Source: JANOZM01 sp031429355
GTDB taxonomy: Bacteria; Pseudomonadota; Gammaproteobacteria; Burkholderiales; Burkholderiaceae_E
Direction of reading: 5' to 3'
Length of the DNA: 64,000 nucleotides
Assembly: GCA_031429355.1 (NCBI GenBank)
Contig: JANOZM010000016.1
Location: forward strand, 434,001 to 498,000
The notes under the pieces were generated by a model. It was not told the DNA's origin and ran no database searches. It was given only the letters and a program-made list of their open reading frames with translations. The position numbers and the translations under genes are program-made. Below, in pieces: positions 43,669-52,202 of the stretch (positions within the stretch are counted from its first letter, which is position 1; the number at the start of each line of letters is the position of its first letter).

Positions 43669-44778
43669 TTAAGCGACCTTGGTACTTGCTGGGCGAATAC
43701 CGGTAGCCGGAGTGTGCATCATATCAACACTGGGTAATTGTAGCTCGCCCGCTTTGGCCTCGGCCGCCATCACGTCCGAAAGAGTACGCGAAATTTTGCC
43801 GAGTAGATCGTTATGTACCGCATCGTAGGCGCGCCGCAATGCATGTTCGAATGCAAACGCATCCGCGCTGCCATGGCTTTTAATGACCACGCCGCGCAAA
43901 CCAATTAAGCTTGCGCCGTTATAACGTCGGTGGTCTAAGCGCGATTTAAAGCGGCGCAAAATTGGGGCCGCAAAAACTGCCACTAATTTAGTCAGCGGCG
44001 TACGCAAAAATTCTTCTTTAATAAACTGGCCAAACATTTGGGCCAATCCTTCGGATGTTTTTAGGGCCACATTGCCAACAAAGCCATCGCAAACGACAAC
44101 ATCGGCTTTGCCTTTAAAAATATCGTTACCTTCGACGTTACCAATAAAATTTAAGCCGCTATGGCTTAACAATTCACTGGCACGCTTTACAATTTCGTTG
44201 CCTTTAATTAGCTCTTCGCCGATGTTTAACAAACCAACGGTAGGATTGTTTTTACTATCAAGCGCGCTGACTAATGCTGCGCCCATAATACCAAACTGCA
44301 ACAAGTGTTCGGGGGTGCAATCAACGTTAGCGCCTAAGTCAAGTACGGTAACAGCATTACCGTCCGATTGCGGTAACTGCGCGGCAATTGCTGGCCTATC
44401 GATGCCATCAAGCATTTTAAGAACAAAGCGCGAAATGGCCATAAGCGCACCAGTGTTACCGGCACTAATTAAAGCACCGCAATGCCCATCGCGTACCAGC
44501 TCGGCACCAAGGCGAATAGACGATTGTTTTTTGGTACGCAAGGCAACTGCTGGGGCTTCATCCATCGCCACAACATCTTGCGCATGCTTAATGCTAATGC
44601 GCCCCGCGCCAAGCAAAGCAGCCGCGCTACCCGTAGATAAAGCAGCGCGCAATTCCTCTTCGCGTCCAACTAAGGTTAGGGCGCAATCAGGATGGGAATC
44701 TAAAAATGAAAGGCTAGCGGGAACGGTAACGGCAATACCGACGTCCCCACCCATGCAATCAACCGCCAAATGGATCAT
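43669..44778 (-). CDS. plsX: Phosphate acyltransferase PlsX
   Basis: Converts acyl-ACP to acyl-phosphate for phospholipid synthesis. It begins HLAVDCMGGDVGIAVTVPA, and has ISAGNTGALMA, DLGANVDC, FIGNVEGNDIF and VVVCDGFVGNVALKTSEG. Length 369. It lies between rpmF and fabH as usual. Confidence 0.97.
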   Translation of the reverse strand: MIHLAVDCMGGDVGIAVTVPASLSFLDSHPDCALTLVGREEELRAALSTGSAAALLGAGRISIKHAQDVVAMDEAPAVALRTKKQSSIRLGAELVRDGHCGALISAGNTGALMAISRFVLKMLDGIDRPAIAAQLPQSDGNAVTVLDLGANVDCTPEHLLQFGIMGAALVSALDSKNNPTVGLLNIGEELIKGNEIVKRASELLSHSGLNFIGNVEGNDIFKGKADVVVCDGFVGNVALKTSEGLAQMFGQFIKEEFLRTPLTKLVAVFAAPILRRFKSRLDHRRYNGASLIGLRGVVIKSHGSADAFAFEHALRRAYDAVHNDLLGKISRTLSDVMAAEAKAGELQLPSVDMMHTPATGIRPASTKVA

Positions 44779-44857
44779 GGTGTTTGAACCATGTTTAAAC
44801 AGTTAAAAAAGCAAAAAACCGCGAGTTTCACCAGTGGCTAGCGCGGTAGGACGATTT

Positions 44858-45040
44858 TTACTCGTCGGCTTTCGTTTTGATGATTTTTTTACCACGGTAA
44901 AAGCCGTTTGGGCTAATGTGGTGGCGCAAATGCACTTCACCAGTGGTTGAATCGACGGCGATTGGCGGCGCGGTCAATGCGTCATGCGAACGGTGCATGT
45001 TGCGTTTTGAAGGGGATTTTTTGTTTTGCTGAACTGCCAT
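44858..45040 (-). CDS. rpmF: 50S ribosomal protein L32
   Basis: The 60-residue ribosomal protein. It begins MAVQQNKKSPSKRNMHRSHD and has HHISPNGFYRGKKI near the end. The zinc-binding Cys residues of some L32 forms are absent, as in other proteobacteria. It heads the plsX-fab run. Confidence 0.97.
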   Translation of the reverse strand: MAVQQNKKSPSKRNMHRSHDALTAPPIAVDSTTGEVHLRHHISPNGFYRGKKIIKTKADE

Positions 45041-45239
45041 GGCAGGACTCCGAAGTACTCAAGCTAATCCGAGATTCTAACAATTTCAAGGGCTTAGTCC
45101 AAGCTCTGCGAGCAATTTCGAGCCTAGACTAACTGAACCATTTGCCGCATTACAACCAAAATGAAGGGTTTTTAGCCGTTTTAACGGTCCTTCGCCTTGT
45201 TAGTTGCGCTGGATTGATAACTGCTATCTTTTAGGACCA

Positions 45240-45776
45240 TTAATTCGCTTTAGGGCCCAATTTACCCTTAAGCTGCGACAAAGCAGCAAACGGATTCGGT
45301 TTTTCTTCGAAGTTTTCTTCAGGCGAATCGGCGGACGATTCGGGGCGCTGGCAATCGGCATGCATAGGCACTGGCGGCAACGCCATTAAAATTTCGTCCT
45401 CAACTAAGCCATGTAAATCGAACTGTGGATCGCCTGCAATGACGTCGTAGTCTTCGGCGTCGCTATCGAGCTTTGCGGCGGTTGCTTCATCGTTTACGAC
45501 TAAAAATTCGCGGTCTTCTTGCAAATCTATTTTTACAGCACCCAAGCAACGCTCGCAACGCACATCGTAGGCGGCGCTAAAACTTAAGCCTAAATACAAA
45601 TTACGCGCCCCGCCCGCTTTTATCTCGGTATGCCCACGCGCCACCCAATGCGCAACGCTGTGCTCTGCCATAACCGAACTGGCAACGCGCGGCATCTCGG
45701 CTAAGGTTAATTCGCCGTTTAAAGGTTGCTCCAAGCGGATTGCCTCAAATATATCGATAGTGTTTGGTGTGTTCAT
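45240..45776 (-). CDS. yceD: YceD family protein (DUF177)
   Basis: A 178-residue protein linked in other bacteria to 23S rRNA accumulation and usually coexpressed with rpmF. The conserved CERCLG box is in the middle, and the acidic DLHGLVEDEILMALPPVPMH stretch that follows is the family signature. The usual tight link to rpmF is loosened here, since 199 bases separate them. The ATG at 45776 was chosen over an upstream start at 45806. Confidence 0.9.
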   Translation of the reverse strand: MNTPNTIDIFEAIRLEQPLNGELTLAEMPRVASSVMAEHSVAHWVARGHTEIKAGGARNLYLGLSFSAAYDVRCERCLGAVKIDLQEDREFLVVNDEATAAKLDSDAEDYDVIAGDPQFDLHGLVEDEILMALPPVPMHADCQRPESSADSPEENFEEKPNPFAALSQLKGKLGPKAN

Positions 45777-45862
45777 AGGGCGATATTGTAGAACCTTATT
45801 GGGCAACAGCTATTATGCGTTGCTTCGAAGAGAAACCCAAAGATAAACCCAAACCGCATAAA

Positions 45863-46543
45863 ATGTCCGATCACCCTACTTCCAGTCTCGATGCGTCATC
45901 TCCACAACCTGCAGCAATTATTTTAGGTTCCAGTTCTCGCTATCGCAAAAGTTTAATGGAGCGTTTGCATGTTCCCTTTACGGTTGATGTACCCGATATC
46001 GACGAGTCGCCCCAGGTTGGCGAGACACCCTTAGGTTTATCAAAACGCTTAGCCTTACAAAAGGCCAAAGCCGTAGCAGGCCGATACACTAGCGGTTGGG
46101 TTATTGGTTCGGACCAAGTGGCCGTTTGTGGGCAAACCCTTTACGGAAAACCCGGCACCCACGAAAAAGCGGTGGCTATGTTGGGCGAGCTATCGGGGCA
46201 ATGCTTGTCGTTTCATACGGCTTTATGTTTGTATGACGCTGCATCACATCAATACCAGTTAGATGTTGTTAGCATCGAAGCCAAATTTCGCGCCCTTAAC
46301 GCCCAAGAAATTGAACACTACTTACGCATTGAACAACCCTACGATTGCGCCGCATCGGCAAGGTCTGAAGGTTTGGGCATTACCTTATTGGAGTATATGC
46401 GCGGCGACGACGACACCGCGCTTATTGGATTACCACTGATTCGTTTATGCGCTATGTTTCGCGCTTGGGGTTTGGAGTTACCGATGGCCTCGAGGACAAG
46501 CAACGAAGCAAGCAGCGAAGCAATCAAGAACAAAACAATATGA
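45863..46543 (+). CDS. Maf/YceF family nucleotide pyrophosphatase
   Basis: House-cleaning pyrophosphatase of the YceF type (7-methyl-GTP is the known substrate of E. coli YceF). The core begins ILGSSSRYRKSLMERL, followed by GSDQVAVCGQTLYGKPG, and a late GDDDTALIGLPL. The N-terminal 15 or so residues are not conserved; an alternative ATG at 45815 would add 16. It is divergent from yceD and overlaps the methyltransferase gene (ATGA). Confidence 0.9.
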   Translation: MSDHPTSSLDASSPQPAAIILGSSSRYRKSLMERLHVPFTVDVPDIDESPQVGETPLGLSKRLALQKAKAVAGRYTSGWVIGSDQVAVCGQTLYGKPGTHEKAVAMLGELSGQCLSFHTALCLYDAASHQYQLDVVSIEAKFRALNAQEIEHYLRIEQPYDCAASARSEGLGITLLEYMRGDDDTALIGLPLIRLCAMFRAWGLELPMASRTSNEASSEAIKNKTI

Positions 46544-47265
46544 GCAACCCAGAAAAAACCATTGGCAAAATATTTTTAATGCCCGTACCACTAGCGTTTG
46601 ACGGTCTGTGGGCGCAATCGGTGCCTCCCCATCAGTTAGAGCAATACCGCAGCCTCGACTATTTTGTAGTCGAACGCGCAAAAACCGCCCGTGCATTTTT
46701 AGGGCAACTAAAACACCCAAAACCCATCGCCCAATTAAACTTAGTTGAGTTAAACGAGCACAGCCCAATTGGGGTCGTAGAACAATTGTTAAAGCCCGTA
46801 CTCGAAGGACAAAACCTAGGCCTGATGAGCGAAGCCGGTTGTCCCGCCGTAGCCGACCCCGGCGCAGACTTAGTAGCCGCAGCCCACAAAAAGAATATAG
46901 AAGTCGTGCCCGGCATCGGCCCCAGCTCGATTTTAATGGCCCTAATGGCCAGTGGCCTCAATGGCCAACGCTTTGCGTTTGAAGGCTATTTACCCGCAGA
47001 CAAAGCGCAACGCGATCAAGCGCTAAAAGAACTCGAAAAACGCTCGTTGCAACTTAAACAAACTCAGCTGTGGATAGAAACCCCGTATCGCTCCCAAGCG
47101 ATCTTTCAGGCGGCTTGCTTGATGCTAAAGCCTTCGACGCGATTGACTGTGGCTTGCGATATTAGTTTGAGTAGTGAGTTGATTAAGACTAAGACGATTG
47201 AGCAATGGGCGGCTAAGCCAATTGATATACAGAAGCGGTTGACGGTTTTTGGGTTGTTGGGGTAG
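46540..47265 (+). CDS. SAM-dependent methyltransferase, RsmI/YraL-like
   Basis: A 241-residue tetrapyrrole-methylase-fold protein. LMSEAGCPAVADPGADLV and VVPGIGPSSILMALMASGL are the typical SAM-binding blocks, followed by FEGYLPADKAQR and ETPYRSQA. It resembles RsmI (16S rRNA 2'-O-methyltransferase of C1402) but lacks the C-terminal part of that enzyme. In Burkholderiales this paralogue commonly follows maf, as here with a 4-base overlap. Confidence 0.88.
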   Translation: MSNPEKTIGKIFLMPVPLAFDGLWAQSVPPHQLEQYRSLDYFVVERAKTARAFLGQLKHPKPIAQLNLVELNEHSPIGVVEQLLKPVLEGQNLGLMSEAGCPAVADPGADLVAAAHKKNIEVVPGIGPSSILMALMASGLNGQRFAFEGYLPADKAQRDQALKELEKRSLQLKQTQLWIETPYRSQAIFQAACLMLKPSTRLTVACDISLSSELIKTKTIEQWAAKPIDIQKRLTVFGLLG

Positions 47266-47663
47266 CTGGTGTTTACTGAGGCCCCAAATCGCCCACCCAG
47301 AAACAAAACAACACTGCCGGTATTTTCATAACATTTGTAACGAACTCTGTTTTGCCTTTTACTTTTGTCAAATGCGAACATCACTTACCAAATAAAAAAT
47401 GCCCTTCGGGCTATTGGGTCTACTGATGTCTGAAAAAGATGTCTTTCTGGCAACGTAATCGGGGCGAAATTATTGCAGTAATTTTGTCAAATTGTTACGA
47501 CTGACACTTTTCGTTTAAAAATCTCCGTGGTAAATGTACCAAACTTGTGTCTTAGCCACCACATTAAAGCAACGCTCGCCTACGTAGGATGTCGGTAAAT
47601 TTTCCAACGCCAGATCACTGTATTTTTGGGCTTAGGTTGCATGTATAAAGATGTTCGAAGTTT

Positions 47664-47751
47664 TGAGAAAAAGTTCGCTCCATCAATTTTTTAATTTCCA
47701 AATTCCGCACGAAGAATCTTTTTCTCATCAATTCTAATTGTGGAGAAAAAG
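47664..47751. promoter_or_regulatory. Candidate activator sites upstream of the EPS sigma-54 promoter
   Basis: TGAGAAAAAG at 47664-47673 and its exact inverse CTTTTTCTCA at 47718-47727 form a 10-base inverted repeat, and a third copy GAGAAAAAG stands at 47743-47751. They lie about 50-137 bases before the predicted start, where sigma-54 enhancer-binding proteins often bind. Confidence 0.5.
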
Positions 47752-47774
47752 ACGAAAAAATTTTTCACCTCAAT

Positions 47775-47790
47775 TGGCACAATTGTTGCT
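47775..47790 (+). promoter_or_regulatory. Sigma-54 (RpoN) promoter of the EPS operon
   Basis: TGGCAC-AATTG-TTGCT matches the -24/-12 consensus exactly, and the predicted start is near 47801, about 84 bases before the first gene. It has the same strength of match as the promoter of the PEP-CTERM gene at 13460-13475. Confidence 0.88.
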
Positions 47791-47884
47791 AGTTTCTACA
47801 TGAAGTGCGCAACAGAAAGTTATACACAAGTCCCAGCGCCCGTTGGCTGCGCGATTAATTTGATTAAACTTTTAGGACTAAATT

Positions 47885-48946
47885 ATGTCGATTGTTATCA
47901 CAGGAGGCGCTGGTTTTGCAGGGTCTCATATTGTTGACGAAATGGTTCGCGGGTATCCCGACGAAGAAATTATTGTTCTTGATAAGATGACCTACGCAGG
48001 TGACATACGCAACATTAGTAATCATTTATTTTCAAATGCTGTGCGCATTATGGTTGGCGATGTTGCTGACTCTGATTTTTGCCGCCGCGCTGTCAACAAG
48101 GCTAAGCTAGTTATTCATGCAGCAGCTGAAAGTCACGTCGATAACTCATTTGGAAATTCAATTGCATTCACGAAAACAAATGTTTTAGGAACTCATTGTT
48201 TACTAGAAGCCTGCCGCAATGCACAAGTGCCACGAATCGTTCATATTAGTACTGACGAAGTCTACGGCGAAGTGATGGAAGGTGCAGTGAATGAAGGCGC
48301 GAATATGTTGCCCACCAACCCATATTCGTCTTCTAAAGCGGCTGCCGAAATGGTATTGCGTGGTTATGTGCAGTCTTATCATTTACCGATCGTAACTGTG
48401 CGAGCAAACAACCTCTATGGAGCACGTCAGTTCCCGGAAAAAATCATTCCCCGATTCGTGTGTCAGATTCTTACAGGCCAGCGGCTCAAATTACACGGAA
48501 ATGGAATGAACCGTAGGCACTACTTAAGTGTCGTCGACTTTGCCCAAGCCGTTCGGTTTGTCGCTGAAAACGGCAAGATAGGTGAGATCTACAACATCGG
48601 AACAAACGAAGAATATACTAATATTCAGATTGCCCATATGGTTTCGGCTTTGTTTGGTATTGACGCGAACTCGATAATCGATTTTGTGCCTGATCGGCCC
48701 TTCAATGATGGTCGTTATTCAATTAGTTGGGATAAGTTATCGACACTTGGCTGGAAACCGAAGAACTTACTAAAGAGTGATTTGCCGCAAGTGGCTCAAT
48801 GGTATGAGAACGAACTCCATCGCTACCCCGAACTGTTTGGAGGCAAGGCCGCACAAAAGCGATATTTCACAAAAAACGATTACATCGCGCTTTCAAAACG
48901 TGCACATTCAATTCCAGCGGACCCACTTGGAGCGGTCGCAGCTTGA
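47885..48946 (+). CDS. dTDP-glucose 4,6-dehydratase-like SDR
   Basis: A 353-residue extended SDR. The NAD loop is TGGAGFAGS (6-14), and the TDE triad of nucleotide-sugar 4,6-dehydratases is in ISTDEVYG (121-128), with Y147 and K151 (YSSSK). It should make a 4-keto-6-deoxy sugar nucleotide, probably dTDP- or UDP-linked. No rmlA, rmlC or rmlD is next to it, so the product may be finished by enzymes elsewhere or by the SDR at 51366. A C-terminal tail of about 30 residues is non-conserved. It is the first gene of the operon. Confidence 0.85.
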   Translation: MSIVITGGAGFAGSHIVDEMVRGYPDEEIIVLDKMTYAGDIRNISNHLFSNAVRIMVGDVADSDFCRRAVNKAKLVIHAAAESHVDNSFGNSIAFTKTNVLGTHCLLEACRNAQVPRIVHISTDEVYGEVMEGAVNEGANMLPTNPYSSSKAAAEMVLRGYVQSYHLPIVTVRANNLYGARQFPEKIIPRFVCQILTGQRLKLHGNGMNRRHYLSVVDFAQAVRFVAENGKIGEIYNIGTNEEYTNIQIAHMVSALFGIDANSIIDFVPDRPFNDGRYSISWDKLSTLGWKPKNLLKSDLPQVAQWYENELHRYPELFGGKAAQKRYFTKNDYIALSKRAHSIPADPLGAVAA

Positions 48947-48959
48947 CGTGGAAAAAATC

Positions 48960-50438
48960 ATGAAACCCGCTGGCCTCATATTGAAAAGACCGGTTGGCTC
49001 TGGCGGTACTGATGGAACATACGCAGCTGTGCGGCACGTTAAGCCGCGCAGATTTGATCCGCGTGCGGTGCTGCAAGCCGAGTCACTAATACTTAAAGTG
49101 ACTGACATGTTTTGCGCAGCGGCAGCCGTTATCCTTTTACAGCAGCTTTGGGCAACACTTGATACAGATCGTTTTGAGCACTGGCGCTTGTGGGCGGTAT
49201 TATTTCCGTTTGGGATTGCACTGATTTCTTTGCGGCGAGCAAGCGGATTTCCCGATGCTGTTACCAACAAGGCACTCGCGCTCATCAGAATGCTATTGCA
49301 ATCAATTTGCGTGGTTGTTTCAGTTCAAACTTTACTTTGGATGTCGAGCATTCAAACGATTTGGTTGATTTTAATGGCTACGTTGATCGGAACTCACATC
49401 GTATTAGGATGCATTAGTCGAGCCGCGTTTTTCAGAATCACACGCCATTGGCGTCGGAGACTTCGCGTGGCCATTGTTGGTGTCGGAGATCAGGGAAATG
49501 CAATAGCAACACATCTCAGTGAGAGCGCTGATTCTATTGAAATTGTTGGCTTCTTCGACGACCGCAGCAGTCGTACGGATAAAACAAATTTGAGTGCGCC
49601 TTTTATGGGTACCGTAGCCGACCTTTGCGCCAAACACAGCGACATTGATGTGGTCATGCTGACTATCCAGAATACCGCTACTAATCGTATCGAGGGACTC
49701 ACATCACTGATTCGAAAAAATGTCATCGATGTTTATTTAGCCCCCGAAGCTGCCTTGTTGCGGCTGGCTGGTCGGCCAGACGGCGGTCCACTAAACACAG
49801 GCCTATGCTTAAATTTGAATATGCTCTCGCTGCCTAGCCGAATTTTAAAAAGGCTTTTTGACATTACATTTTCTATCGCGGCCATCGCGCTGACCCTGCC
49901 CTTGTGCTTGTGTATTGCAGCACTTATAAAACTCGAATCACCCGGCCCGGTCATTTTTAAGCAACCGCGATTCGGGCGTGGCAATTACCTTTTTAATGTG
50001 TATAAATTTCGAAGTATGACTTTCGATCCGGCAACGAACCTAAAAGAGATTCGACTCACTGAGCGGAGCGATCCGCGCGTTACACGCGTTGGTGATTTTT
50101 TACGCCGCTCAAGCCTCGACGAGCTACCACAATTTGTGAATGTGCTCTTAGGTGATATGTCTGTAGTAGGGCCACGCCCTCACCCACCGGGCGTCAAAGC
50201 GGGACAGCGCATTTACGAGGAGGTTGTTCCCGGATTTATGGAGCGATATACGATCCGCCCGGGGATTACCGGCTGGGCTCAGGTTATGGGTTTGAGAGGT
50301 AATACATTTACCGAACAGCACGTCACGAACCGCTTTGCTCGCGACGTGCAATACATTCGAAATTGGTCCATCGAGTTAGATTTGTGGATAGTATTAAAAA
50401 CCATCAAAGGTGGGTTTGGGGGCAAAAATGCATTCTGA
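48960..50438 (+). CDS. Polyprenyl-phosphate sugar-1-phosphate transferase
   Basis: The initiating transferase of the polysaccharide repeat unit (WcaJ/EpsB type), 492 residues. The N-terminal half has four to five membrane segments and a CoA-binding-like Rossmann stretch (RVAIVGVGDQGNAIA). The C-terminal domain begins LKRLFDITFS and has FKQPRFGRG, YKFRSM, RRSSLDELPQ, VGPRPHPPG, YTIRPGITGWAQV. The ATG at 48960 follows the previous stop by 13 bases with GGAAA before it; a GTG at 48948 is possible. Confidence 0.92.
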   Translation: MKPAGLILKRPVGSGGTDGTYAAVRHVKPRRFDPRAVLQAESLILKVTDMFCAAAAVILLQQLWATLDTDRFEHWRLWAVLFPFGIALISLRRASGFPDAVTNKALALIRMLLQSICVVVSVQTLLWMSSIQTIWLILMATLIGTHIVLGCISRAAFFRITRHWRRRLRVAIVGVGDQGNAIATHLSESADSIEIVGFFDDRSSRTDKTNLSAPFMGTVADLCAKHSDIDVVMLTIQNTATNRIEGLTSLIRKNVIDVYLAPEAALLRLAGRPDGGPLNTGLCLNLNMLSLPSRILKRLFDITFSIAAIALTLPLCLCIAALIKLESPGPVIFKQPRFGRGNYLFNVYKFRSMTFDPATNLKEIRLTERSDPRVTRVGDFLRRSSLDELPQFVNVLLGDMSVVGPRPHPPGVKAGQRIYEEVVPGFMERYTIRPGITGWAQVMGLRGNTFTEQHVTNRFARDVQYIRNWSIELDLWIVLKTIKGGFGGKNAF

Positions 50439-51366
50439 ATCTAATTTTGCGGCGCACACCGCCGTGATTATTCTTTGTTTAAATGCACAGAGCTACATGC
50501 AACAATTGCTGCAAGCAATCGCAAGTTTGAAGGATAAGCCAGGGAAAGTACTCTTTATCGATTCAAGTTCGACGGACGCCACCGTCACGATGGCGCTCGC
50601 TGCTGGGCATCAAGTACACACCATTAAACGAACAGAGTTCGGACATGGACGAACACGCAATTTCGCTGAAAAGCTATGCTATGAATTTGAGTACCTTGTT
50701 TACTTAACGCAGGACGCGTCGCCTCAAAGCGAAGACTGGTTAAACTGCTTGCTTAAACCCTTTTACGATAAACAGGTCGCAATCGTTTACGGTCGGCAAG
50801 TGCCACGTTCGGGTGCAAGTAATCAAGAGCGCTTTGCTCGGGAATTCAACTACCCAAATTGTAGCAATCGTACCGAAATTGCAGATCTGGCAACTACCGG
50901 AATTAAGGCTATTTTTTGTTCGAATTCTTTTGCTGCCTACCGTAGAAGCGCATTAATCGAAGTTGGAGGTTTCCCAGAACAGCTGCCGATGGGCGAAGAC
51001 ATGGCTGTAACGTTACGCCTTTTACAAAGCGGCTATGCTCGCTACTATCAGGCTAGCGCCATTGCGGTTCACAGTCATTCGTATTCCGTAAAAGAAGAAT
51101 TCAAACGGTATTTCGATATCGGCACCCTTATGAATCTCGATCCCGAGTTAAACCGGGCGCGCGTTTCCTCATCAAGCGAGGGCTTACGTTTTTTGCAGCG
51201 GGAACTCGGTCAGGCTGGTGGTTTTTTTCAACCACTGGCCTCTTGCAAAGTACTGGTGCGAACTGGCGCTAAGTTTGCGGGCTTTTGGCTCGGTCAACGC
51301 CATCAAGTAATACCTACATTGTTGCGACGGCGAATCAGTATGCACAGCTATTTTTGGAGTCAATAA
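50428..51366 (+). CDS. Glycosyltransferase family 2, rhamnosyltransferase-like
   Basis: A 312-residue GT-A enzyme in the cytoplasm. VIILCLNAQ and LFIDSSSTD bind the nucleotide sugar, and FGHGRTRN, YGRQVPR and GEDM are characteristic of the RfbF/rhamnosyltransferase branch. The start overlaps the preceding gene by 11 bases. The donor sugar is inferred, and would fit with a 6-deoxyhexose made by the dehydratase of this operon. Confidence 0.82.
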   Translation: MHSESNFAAHTAVIILCLNAQSYMQQLLQAIASLKDKPGKVLFIDSSSTDATVTMALAAGHQVHTIKRTEFGHGRTRNFAEKLCYEFEYLVYLTQDASPQSEDWLNCLLKPFYDKQVAIVYGRQVPRSGASNQERFAREFNYPNCSNRTEIADLATTGIKAIFCSNSFAAYRRSALIEVGGFPEQLPMGEDMAVTLRLLQSGYARYYQASAIAVHSHSYSVKEEFKRYFDIGTLMNLDPELNRARVSSSSEGLRFLQRELGQAGGFFQPLASCKVLVRTGAKFAGFWLGQRHQVIPTLLRRRISMHSYFWSQ

Positions 51367-52202
51367 TGACAATCGCGGTTATCGGAGCCAGCAGCTTCAT
51401 TGCCTCTGCATTGCGTCAAAAATTAGCGACCAATGATTGGCTTTTTATTGGACATGCTCAAGCTGCTGCCAATGGTCAGTGGCTTAGAGGAATTAGCACT
51501 GTAATCAATTGCGCCTTCGATGATCGCCTAAAAACTAAAGCCTATGATGAACAGTTCGACTTTGACCTTTATTTGGCTAGACTAGTCTGTGATCTGCCGG
51601 TGCACTACATCATGCTCAGTTCACGGTTGGTGTACGGTGCCAGTGGACCTGACGGTCGGCTTGGCGAAGAGATGCCTTGTCGCCCTGTTCAGCTTTACGG
51701 ACAAGCCAAGTTGATGACAGAAAGAAACCTATTTCTACTGCTGGAAAATAGGCTAACAATACTGCGCCTATCGAATATTTTTGGATCCGAAAATATTCAA
51801 GGTCGGCGTAACTTCGTTGCAATCGCTCTGCGTACGCTGATTGATCAAAATAGAATTACATTGGATATTAGCCCATTAGTAGAGAAGGATTTTCTGCCAG
51901 TTGCCCATTTGGCAAACTCGCTAATCACGATTGCTCAAAACCCCAAAGCGGGTATCTTTAATATCGGCTCGGGCTATGGGACCAAAGTGGGACAGATCGC
52001 CAATTGGCTATTAATCGGGTTTGGCAAAGGCGAAGTCACGGTAACTGACATGCGCATCCATGATGCCTTTTGGCTCGATATTACAGCGGCCGAGAAAGCA
52101 TACGGACTTGAGCCAATCAATCGCGAAGCTATCGAAACCTTTTGCATTCAAATCGGTCAAGATTTGCGCCTTGCCCAGAACGGCCTTCCCCTATGCGCTT
52201 AA
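51366..52202 (+). CDS. NAD-dependent epimerase/dehydratase-like SDR
   Basis: A 278-residue extended SDR with VIGASSFIAS as cofactor loop, SSRLVYG and the YGQAK active-site pair. The sequence after it (LRLSNIFG) is typical of nucleotide-sugar reductases and epimerases, RmlD-like in size. The exact reaction cannot be read. TAATG overlap with the preceding glycosyltransferase shows coupling. Confidence 0.75.
   Translation: MTIAVIGASSFIASALRQKLATNDWLFIGHAQAAANGQWLRGISTVINCAFDDRLKTKAYDEQFDFDLYLARLVCDLPVHYIMLSSRLVYGASGPDGRLGEEMPCRPVQLYGQAKLMTERNLFLLLENRLTILRLSNIFGSENIQGRRNFVAIALRTLIDQNRITLDISPLVEKDFLPVAHLANSLITIAQNPKAGIFNIGSGYGTKVGQIANWLLIGFGKGEVTVTDMRIHDAFWLDITAAEKAYGLEPINREAIETFCIQIGQDLRLAQNGLPLCA

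Larger units (their letters stand above)
47266..47884. other. Long noncoding region before the exopolysaccharide operon
   Basis: A 619-base AT-rich gap. It holds a GCCC-TTCG-GGC hairpin at 47401-47411 whose T-run lies on the minus strand, a set of GAGAAAAAG repeats at 47664-47751, and a sigma-54 promoter at 47775-47790. The short reading frames across it have no ribosome-binding site or recognisable product. Confidence 0.7.

Noticed and set aside
44072..44806. A 244-codon plus-strand frame opposite plsX
   Set aside because: Its composition (many Ser, Pro, Lys, Asn) is that of an antisense shadow of plsX, which has all its family motifs.
47106..47384. A 92-codon minus-strand frame after the methyltransferase
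   Set aside because: Half of it lies antisense in the methyltransferase gene, and I see no domain or ribosome-binding site.
47740..47937. A 65-codon plus-strand frame across the EPS promoter region
   Set aside because: It contains the sigma-54 promoter, has no ribosome-binding site and overlaps the start of the dehydratase gene.
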